A stretch of DNA of 64,000 bases. Source: Diplodia intermedia (Eukaryota; Ascomycota; Dothideomycetes; Botryosphaeriales; Botryosphaeriaceae). This document shows, in pieces, positions 44,901-54,600 of the stretch. The notes beneath the pieces are model-generated. The model worked only from the letters and a program-made list of their open reading frames with translations. It searched no databases and was not told the DNA's origin. The stretch covers positions 1 through 64,000 of the forward strand of contig JAKEKT010000032.1 in assembly GCA_021495925.1 (NCBI GenBank), in the 5' to 3' direction. The translations under genes and the position numbers were made by a program. Numbering within the stretch: the stretch's first letter is position 1; each line of letters begins with the position of its first letter.

Positions 44901-47900
44901 GCACCTGCAGGTCCACGCCGGTGAAGCCGCCGCTCTTGAGCTCGGCGTCCCACGTGCCCTGGTCCGCATCGCCTGTCGGCTCCACGAGCAGCAGCTTGCC
45001 GCCGGGCTTCAGCAGCGCCCGCACGTTCGCCAGGGTTGCGGCGAGCGAGGGCGTGCGGTGCAGCGCCTGCCCGGCGAGCACCAGGTCGTACGAGCCCTCC
45101 TCGAAGCCCTGCGGCGCCGGGGCCTGCTCGATGTCGAGCGTCTTGAACGAGACGAGCGACTGCCACGCCTGGAACTCGTCGGCGGCCGCGGCGAAGCCTT
45201 CGTCGGACGCGTCGGTGAAGTCGTAGACCTGCGCCAGCGGGTCGTCGGCGGAGGCGCCGAGGGCGTGCAGCGCGTGGCGTGTGGCCGCGCCGTCTCCCGC
45301 GCCGATCTCGAGGATGCGGGCGCGCGGGCTCTTGTGCGCGACCAGGCCCACGAGCTCGGCCAGCTGCCGCCTGCTGCGGTCCAGCGGCTCCCCGTCGGCG
45401 GGCTCCTGGGCCAGCTGCTGCTGCAGCAGCGCGGGCGGGGTGAGCGCCAGGTCGGGCACCCACTTGGGGGTCAGGAACTTGTCGTTCTCGCAGGGGTCGC
45501 CGCCGCCGAGGGCGCCGCCGATGGACTGGAAGAAGAAGTCGTCGATCTTGATGACGACATCGTCGTCGTCGGCGCCGTCGTTGACGACCTTGACGTCGGC
45601 CTTGAAACCCTGCTTGTCGAGGTCACGCACATCCGAGATGGCACGGTACTTGGTGCCGGGGACGCTGCTGATGTCGCCGGCGATCCACAGGTTCTTGATG
45701 GTGCGCGGCACCTGGGCCGAGGCCATGTTGGCGCCGGCGTCGGGCAGGGCGGCGTAGACGGCCTGGAAGACGCTGTCCAGAGTCGTCGGGTGGATGACGT
45801 GCTCGTGCTCGTGCTGGTACGGCATCGTGGAGGCCGTGTCGACGACCTCGAGCGTGGCCAGCGAGCCCGATTCGCGGGCGCGCACGGCCTTGATGTTCTG
45901 GAAGATGGGCCCATGCTGGATGCCGACGCGCTTCATGGACGCGTACACATCGGACGGGCTGACGCGGAAGCGGTAGTCGGTCGACTTGCGCACCGGGGCA
46001 TCTTGGGCGCTGTCGTCGGGCGTCTGCGGGGCGGCGTTGGCAGCTGGGTCGCGCACCAGGACGTCGGCGGCCTTGGCCACGATGGCGGCGGGCAGCGGAG
46101 GCAGCGGGCGCGCAGCCTTGGCGTCTTCGGGCGCCGGCGTTCCGTAGCCGCTGTCGTGGGCGGGGCTCTCCAACTCGGCGCCGTCCGAGGACTCGCCCCC
46201 GTCAGAGGACTCGGTCCCGTCGGCATCGAGCGCCGAGTTCAAGCACTTCAGCAGGCTGGGGAAGTCGGTGACGTGCACGAGGTCCTCCTGCGGGAGCGTG
46301 CACTTGAAGCCGATCTCGATCTCGCGCGCCATCTCCATGCCCATCAGCGAGTCGACGCCGACATCCGCCAGCTCGACGTCATCCATGATCTCCTCCACCT
46401 CGAGACCCGATATCTCCGCCAGGATCTCCTTGAGCTTCTTGACCGTTTCCGCCGAGGAGCGCCTGACTTTCTTTGCCGTCACCGCCGCCAGTGGCTGGGA
46501 CGCAACGGGGTGCGGTTCGACGACAGCAACCGCGCTGGCAGCACTCGACGCCGTGAGCCGGGTCAGCAGCTTCCTCATCGACGCCAACGACACCTTGGCG
46601 TAGTTGATTCCCAGGACCGCCTCGGCCAGGGCGCCGGTGGCGGCATCGAAGACGAAGACGTCGGTGAGGAACGAGTTGCCGTCGGCGGCGCGCGCGTGCT
46701 GGGCGAAGACGTGCCACTCCTCGGCCTGCGGCGCGGCGTCGGCGAAGCGCACCCACTCGCCGATGCCGTTGGCGATGTACATCTCGGCCGGGTCGCGGTC
46801 GGTCATGCAGTTGACCCAGATGCCGCCGACCTGGCAGAAGACGTCGGCGAGGAAGGCGTCGAGCGCGCCCGCCCGGCCCGAGTGCTTCTTGACCACGCGG
46901 CCCGCCGACTCGTGGCCCTTGCCGACCAGCTTCTGCAGCCCGAAGTACTGCTCGCCGTAGCCGACGATCTCGGAGAAGACGCGGTAGATGCTGCGGCTGC
47001 CCTGGATCGCCTCGTCGGCGTCGTCGCTGCGCAGCAGCTGCAGGCAGCGCTCGTGGCTGACGAGCCCCGCCCGCCGCCGCACCGCCTCATCCTGCTCGTC
47101 GTCGCCGCGCAGCACCAGCTCTCCCGTGACGTGCGTGGTGGGGGCAGCGCCGGCCGCGGCGCCCGTGCTGGTCATCTTCCAGGACCACGTCCGCCGGCCG
47201 GCGTCGAGCGCCTCCAGGTCCAGCCAGACGCTCCTGGCGGGGTCGACGCAGACGGGCACGAGGTTGACCACGTTGCGGACGCGCGGCAGCTGCGACGACG
47301 GCGCGTGCAGGCTGCCGAGGGCCTCGATGGCGACGTCGATCTGCACCGTCGCGGGGCAGATGGGCGCGGTGCCGGCGATGGTGTGGCCCGCGACGATCGC
47401 CTCGTACGCCGGGTCCGCCGTGTTGATGCGGAAGCGCGCGTGGCGGCGCTCGCCGTCCTGGTAGCCGGCGAACGTCCAGAGCGTCGCGTCCTGCTGCTGC
47501 TGCGCCGATGCGGCGGTCAGCTTGGGCGGCTCCTTGAGCTCCAGCCAGTGCTTCTGCTTGTCGAACTGGTACGGAGGGAGCAGGAGAGGGGAGTAGGCGT
47601 AGGTCTGGCCCCTGGAGTGCCCCAAGAACGACACCCGGAGACCGGCTTTCCACAGGCTCGTGGTCGTGTCGACGAGCTTCTGAAGGCCCTGCGCACCCGA
47701 GATGTTGACTGCTTGGAAGTGATGCGAGTCGGGCGCTCCCAGGGCCTTGGATGCCATGAGGGTGACTGTCGCGTTCGAGCCTGCCTCAAGCCAAATAGCA
47801 TTGGGGTGCTGCTCGGCAAGGCGGTGTACTGCGTGGCTGAAGTAGACCGGGTTCCGCAAATGGTCGGCGAAGAAGTCGGCCGAGAAGCCACCCTCTGTTC

Positions 47901-50900
47901 TCTTCTCGGTGGCTCTCTCCAGCGCGATGGTCGGCGCGTTGAAAGTCAGACCTTCACCGGCCTTGCACAGCTCTGGCCTGAAAGCCTCGACAAGGGTCGA
48001 GTGGAACGCATTGGTAACGTTCAATCTCTTGAACCGCAGGGCCGGGAACTTGGCGCCGAGAGACTCGGCAACGGTGTCAATGTCCTTCACGGATCCAGCA
48101 ACAGTGTGGCTGGTGGGACTGTTGTAGCACGCAATCGTTGCGGGGGTACCGGATGCGGCGATGACCTCGTTGACCTCGTCAGCACCAGCCTCCACCACCA
48201 ACATCGACCCCTTCTCCGGCCCCCAGGCGTCTCTGATGGCCGTGGCGCGGCTGGTGACAGCCTTCATTGCGTCCCGCAGGCTGAGAACGCCAGAGATGCA
48301 CAGGGCGGAGAGCTCGCCGAAACTGTGACCCACGACCGCGGCCGGCTTGACGCCGCAGTCGATCCAGCTCTTGGCTGTCGAGTACTGCAGAGCGAAGAGC
48401 GCGGTCTGCAGGCAGACGATATCTTCGATGGGCTCTTTCTGGAACACGAAAGGGTAGATGCTGCCGACGCCGAGGCTCCGGGCCGTGGCATCGCACCTGT
48501 CCAGGTATCCGCGCAGGATCGCGACGTTGTCGTACACCTGGCGGTCAAGGCCGATGGAAGTAGAGATCTGGCCGCCGAAAGAGAGGATGACGGGCCTGGA
48601 GGAAGGCAGCGCGACGGGAGACGCGGCGGAATCTCCACCCTCCAGCGCCGCCAGCTTCTGGTCCAGCTCGTCGGCGGATCCGGCGGTGAAGATGAGCGCC
48701 CGCTCCAACGACCGGTTCGATTGGCGTGCCACGTTGAACGAGAGGTCGGCAATCGAGGCATCCGTCGTCTTCAAGAATCGCCGGAACCTCGTGGCGTAGG
48801 CGCGGATGCTCCTGTCGTCAAGCCCGCACAGCCAGAAGGGGTACTTGATCCCTGCCGGGGCGGATCCAGACGGCTTTCCCAGCTTCGGCGCCTGCGTGAC
48901 AAGCATGGACGCGTTGGACCCGGAAGCGCCGTAGTTGTTGATGAGGGCGGCCTTGAAGTCCACGTCCCACGGCTGCAGAGAAGTGGAAATCTGCATGTTG
49001 TCTGCCGGGGTCGCCTTGATTGCGGGGTTGATCTTGGAGAAGCTGGGCTGAGGCGGAATGCGTCCCTCCTGCATCATGAGCAGGATCTTCACCAGCGAGA
49101 CAGTACCCGACGTGCCTTCGGTATGGCCAACCAGGCCCTTGACGGATCCCAGCTGCAGAGGCTTCGTGCGCGACGGCCCGCCGAACACGCGGCGGACGCT
49201 CTCGTACTCGGCAGGATCTCCCACCGGCGTGCCGGTGCCATGTGCCTCAACCACCGAGACCTGGTTGGACTCAAGCCCGGAGCGGTGCAGAACGGTGCTG
49301 AAGAGGTCCGACAGCGAAGATGCATTAGGAACGACGATGGGCGTGCAGTTCTGGTTCTGGTACACGGCGGTGCTGGAGAGGACGCCCAGGATCTGGTCCC
49401 CGTCGGCGATGGCGGCCGACATCTTCTTCAGGAAGACGGCGGCGACAGCTTCTCCTCGGCAATACCCGTCGGCCAGGGCATCGAACGGCTTGCACTGGCC
49501 GGTTGGGCTCAAGAACGACGCGCCTGCCAGGTTCTGGTAGATCAGGGGCTGCGACATGAGGTTGGTCCCGCCAGCAAGGGCAGCAGTGCACTCGCCGCTG
49601 AGGATAGCGCGGCAGGCCTGGTGTACGGCCACGGCGGATCCAGAGCAGGCCGTGTCCACAGTCAAGCCAGGACCGGTCCAGCCGAAGTAGTGGCTGACCT
49701 TGCCCGCGATGAAGCCCCGCAGGTTTCCTGTTGCCGAGAAAGCGCCCGCGGGGTGGCAGGCTACGTTTTGGTCGTAGTCGGTTCCGCAGACGCCAACATA
49801 GCAGCCGACTTGCGGGTCGGCGGTGGCCGACTCAAAGTAGCCGGACTGCTCCACGGCCTGGTAGGCAACCTGCATGAAGAGCCTCTGCTGCGGGTCCATG
49901 GATGCCGACTCCCTCGGGGTCTTCTTGAAGAACTTGTGGTCGAAGGCGTCGTGGTGGTTGACGAAGTTGCCGTACCAGGTCTTGTTCTTGTCGTTCTCGC
50001 GGAAGACGGTGTCGAAGCCGAAGCGGTCGCGCGGCACCGGCTTGTGCTGAGATTTGCCCTCGGCGAGCAGCTGCCAGAACTCGCCCGCGTCGTCGGCGCC
50101 GGCGACGTTGATGGACATGCCTATCACGGCAATCTCGTCCGGGGAGCGCGGGAGGAGGCTGAGGTCCTCGAAGTACAGCACCTGCGGGCCGAGTCCGCGG
50201 AGCAGCGAGGGGGGGACGCATCGCTCAGGCCCAAAGCAGACAACCTTGGCCTCCTTGTCTGCCAGTCGCGCCGACTTGACCTGGGCGAACGTCTTGTGCC
50301 ATTCAGCCCTGTCAACCAGAATGGCGTTGAGAGCGATCCCATGCAGACTGCCGCTCTCCACAAAGTCTCCCCCTGAGTTGGACCGCAGAGGAGTTCGGAG
50401 GGAGGCCGCGTCGGGCAGGGAGAAATCCGAGTTCGAGTCGCAGAAGTCCCGGATTTGCTGGACAGAGGGAGCGTGCTTCTGGCTGTGGAAGCGGCCGCAC
50501 AAGCCGATGTTTGCAACAATGCAGCCTGCGGCCTTGAGCGCCTGCTCCAAAGCCGAAGCCGATTTGCGAGGTGTGGTAATTGACGTGCAGTTCTCGTCGT
50601 AGGCTACCGAGACGTAGGCCTATTGCCGTTAGCCTTTGCCATGCGCACGCCCAATGGCACCTAACTTACGTCTGGAAACTGCAGCATAACGTCCGCCACC
50701 CCCTCCCTAGCCTTGGGGGATTTCGCCGCCGCCGTGAGCGTGGTGGACTCGCCGCTCTCGTCCTGGGCGTCTTGGGCATCTACAGCAGCGCCGATGAGCA
50801 TTGCCAGCCGCACAGCCACTGCCGCGTTCTTCTCGAACTCCCTCTTCGTGGCGCTGGAGGAGATGACCGTGGCACTGAGGAGACCAATGCAGAAGCCCAC

Positions 50901-51278
50901 GGCTTCCGAGGCCGGCAATGCCTCGGGCTCGCGAAGGCTGGCATAGGTGGTGTACTGCGTCAGTTGTGTTATCACAACAAGGGGGCTCAGCAGGATGTTG
51001 GGCAGGTGGGAGACGCCCAGGGACCCGGCGCGAAGCCAGTTGCCCAGCTCGGGCAAGTGAGCGGCACCACGAGCAGCGCTAAGGCTGGGCAAGGCCTGGC
51101 TGATGACTTCCCATTGTTCGGGGAGCTCCTCGATGGTGCGCAAGGCCCATGAATGGGCCTCGGAGCCGAGTACGGTCGAGCTGAGCTTTCGGAAGGCTGG
51201 CTGATCGAAAGATAGGGCCTGCGACCCGAAGAGGAGAACAGTCTCGGTGTTGGGTGAGATGGGGAGTCGGCCGGCCAT
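41993..51278 (-). CDS. Chimeric PKS A: SAT-KS-MAT-PT-ACP + half-DH-MT-structural KR-ER-KR-ACP
   Basis: Four exons (50670-51278, 43258-50619, 42891-43205, 41993-42835) give 3042 residues; exon 2 alone is an unbroken 7362-nt frame. Front, NR-PKS type: SAT with Cys130 (GFCIG) and His248 (CGRFHS); KS Cys528 (TVDTACSGS); MAT Ser969 (GHSFGE); PT with His1282 (AGHTIAG) and Asp1462 (LADVFCQVGG); ACP Ser1627 (GVDSLMG). After a Ser/Asp/Pro-rich linker (about 1675-1745) the protein becomes HR-PKS type: only the second DH hotdog (Asp1818 in HPTTLDSVFQ; no catalytic-His half), an MT with EIGAGDGAAT near 1974, a structural KR, an ER whose nucleotide loop reads AASAVGQ, a KR with GGFGGIG and Tyr2818, and a second ACP with Ser2990 (GVDSLTA). 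No release domain. The missing DH half and the expected NR-type rear are both in the adjacent gene. Confidence 0.93.
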
Positions 51279-51636
51279 GGTTGAAAGTAGGGAGCAAGAG
51301 TTGATACAGTGGCCTTAATGACGCTTCGACGTGGTTTTAAGGAAAGAGCGTATAGCGTGTTGAACTGCCGCTTGCCTGAGGAGAGAGCACCTCCGCACCC
51401 AAAGTAATAAACACAGCATCGGCAACGTGGTTCGTTGGAATACTCCGGAGCGGACTATCTCGGTGGCAGCTGGGCTCGGAGTTACTTCTCGGACTCCGGG
51501 GCGCCGGCAGTTGCCGGGTCGGGCATGCGGCCTCACTACAACTCCCAGCGCTCGATGAGCCTCATATATCTCGTCGGGGCGTGCTGCCCGCCCCCAGTGC
51601 AGGGGAACATTCCACACGCCTCTACTCAACTTAGCC
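51279..51636. promoter_or_regulatory. Shared promoter of the two chimeric PKS genes
   Basis: 358 bp between head-to-head start codons. It contains ACTCCGGAG (51442-51450), TCGGAGTTAC (51476-51485) and a further ACTCCGG near 51493, a dense group of the motif shared by cluster promoters. Under the inversion model this region lies inside the inverted segment, so each front half keeps its own promoter side. Confidence 0.65.
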
Positions 51637-54600
51637 ATGACAGAACAGCCGAGTATCCCGATCGCCATCATTGGCATGAGCTGCAGGTTTGCCGGCGGCG
51701 CCACAGACCCCGAGAAGCTGTGGCAGCTCTGCGAAGAGGGCAAGACGGGCTGGAGCGAGATCCCGTCCGACAGATTCAACATCGATGGACACTACCACCC
51801 CAGGCCCGACCACCTGAACACGGTTTGCGCGCCCCTCTGCCCGACCGGCCGTGTGCTGACTCGTGGCAGACCAACGTCAAGGGCGCCTGTTTCCTGGAGG
51901 AGGACATTGGCGTGTTCGACGCCGCCTTCTTCGGCCTCCCGTCCGAGACGGCAGCAGTAAGTGCGCTGGCAGGAGCACGAGGGCGTGGCTGACAGCGGCG
52001 CAGTGTCTGGATCCGCAGTTCCGGCTCATGCTGGAGTCGACGTACGAGGCCTTCGAGAACGCCGGGCTGAGCCTGCAGGATGTCAACGGCTCCAGCACGT
52101 CCGTCTACGCGGGCTCCTTCTTCAAAGACTACCATGACGCAGGCCTCCGCGACGTGACGACGCTGCCGCGCTCGTTCCTGATCGGCGTGGGCTCGGCCAT
52201 GGCGTCCAACCGGCTGTCGCATTACTTCGACCTGCGCGGCGCATCCATGTCCATCGACACGGGCTGCTCGACCACCATGACGGCGCTGCACCAGGCGTGC
52301 AACGACCTGCGCAACTTCGAGTCTAGCATGTCGGTCGTCTCGGGCGGCAACCTCATCCTCAACCCGGACATGTTCATCACCATGTCGTCGGTGCAGCTGA
52401 TCTCCAAGGACGGCCGCAGCTTCACCTTCGACAGCCGCGCCAACGGCTACGGCCGTGGCGAGGGTGTGGCCACGGTCGTGCTCAAGCGGCTCGACGATGC
52501 CCTGCGCGATGGCGACCCCATTCAGTCCATCATCCGCGAGAGCGCCCTCAACCAGGACGGCAAGACCGAGACCATCACCACGCCCAGCCAGGACGCGCAG
52601 ATCGAGCTGATCAAGCGCGTGTACGCAAAGGCCGGGCTCGACATGAAGGACACGGCCTACTTCGAGGCGCACGGCACGGGCACGCCCACGGGTGATCCGC
52701 TCGAGGTGGGCGCCATCGCCGCCGCCTTCGAGAACTCGCGGCCGCGCGACCAGCCGCTGGCCATTGGCTCCATCAAGCCCAACATCGGCCACACCGAGTG
52801 CGCCTCGGGCCTGGCCAGCATCATCAAGGTCGTCAAGGCGCTGGAGAAGGGCAAGATCCCGCCGCTGGCCAATCTCAAGACGCTCAACCCCCGGCTGAAG
52901 CTGGACGAGTGGAACCTCAAGGCAAGACTCCGCCCCTGAGCCCCCAACGCCCCCGCTGACCCATTCCCCCAGGTCCCCCTCCAAGCCGAGCCGTGGCCCG
53001 AGGCGCACGCCGTCCGCCGCGCCTCGGTCAACAACTTCGGCTACGGCGGCGCCAACTCGCACGTCATCCTCGAGCACCACGCCCCGCCCGCCACCGACGC
53101 CACCACGATCGAGTCCAAGGTGCTGGTGCTCAGCGCCAAGGACGAGAGCAGCTGCACCCAGATGGTGCTCAACCTGCGCGACTACCTGCTCGCCGCCGAC
53201 ATCGACAACGAGGCCGCCTTCCTCCACGACCTGGCCTACACGCTCGGCCAGCGCCGCACCACCTTCTCCTGGACCGCCACCACGACGGCCTCGTCCGTGT
53301 CCGAGGTGCTGCGGGCCATTGACGGCAACCGTATGACTCCGCGCCGGGCCACGCGCAGCCCGCGCCTCGGCTTCGTCTTCACCGGCCAGGGCGCGCAGTG
53401 GTGGGCCATGGGCCGCGAGCTCATCACCGCCTACCCCGTGTTCCGCGACACGCTCGTCGAGGCCGACGGCTACCTGAAGGAGTTCGGCGCCGACTACAGC
53501 CTGGTCGAGGAGCTGCACCGCGACGAGCAGACGACGCGCGTCAACGAGGCCACGCTGGGCCAGCCCGTGTGCGTCGCCGTGCAGGTGGCCCTGGTGCGCC
53601 TGCTGGAGTCGTGGGGCGTGCGGCCCAGCGCCGTGACGAGCCACTCCAGCGGCGAGATCGCGAGCGCCTACGCCGCCGGCGTGCTGAGCCTGCGCAACGC
53701 CATGGGCGTCGTGTATGCCCGCGGCACGCTGGCCGCCGACGTGGCCAAGTACTCGACCCTGGGCCGCGGCGGCATGATTGCCGTGGGCCTGGGCGTCGAC
53801 GCCGCCGAGAAGTACATCGCCCGCGTCACGTCCGGCAAGGTCGTGGTGGCGTGCAAGAACAGCCCGCAGAGCGTCACAGTCTCGGGCGACATCGAGGGCA
53901 TCGAGGAGATCGAGGCGCTGCTGAAGGCCGACAACATCTTCGCCCGCCAGCTGAAGGTGCCGACGGGCTACCACTCGCACCACATGGAGCCCATCGCCGA
54001 GCCGTACCGCAAGTGGCTGCAGGAGCACATCACCCCCGAGCCGAGCATGAAGGACGGCGTCATCTACTCGTCGCCCACCACCGGCGAACGCATGACGTCC
54101 GTCGACGAGATCGGCGCGGCGGAGCACTGGGTGCAGAGTCTCACCAGCCCCGTCCTCTTCGTCGAGGCCTTCACCAACATGTGCTTCGCCGGCCCCGGCG
54201 AGCCCGCCGACATCGACATGGTCATCGAGATCGGCGCCCACGCCGCGCTGGGGGGCCCCATCCAGGACATCCAGACGACCGACGCCTTCCAGGGCACCAA
54301 GCTCGGCTACGCCAGCTGCCTGATGCGCAAGAAGAACGCCGTCGAGACGGCCCAGGCGCTGGCCTGCGACCTCGTGCACATCGGATACCCGCTGGACATG
54401 GCCAACGTCAACCTCACCCCGCGCGGCCGCGTGCTCACCGACCTGCCCAAGTACGCGTGGAACCACGCGGGCCGCCATTGGTACGAGCCCAGGATGAACA
54501 GAGCCCACCGCATGCTGTCGGAAGCGCCCCACGACCTGCTGGGCAGCCCCATCACCGGCACCAACCGCATCAACCCGTCGTGGCGCCACGTCGTCAAGCC

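Noticed and set aside
45950..46250. Splitting PKS A into an NR-PKS gene and a separate HR-type gene at the linker
   Set aside because: The linker is open in frame with no stop, no credible intron and no promoter-like gap. A downstream gene starting with half a DH would also lack a KS.
44842..50376. 1844-codon plus-strand open frame
   Set aside because: It is antisense to the chimeric PKS A. Very high GC at third codon positions suppresses stops on the opposite strand. The translation has no domain motifs, whereas the minus strand has continuous PKS active sites.
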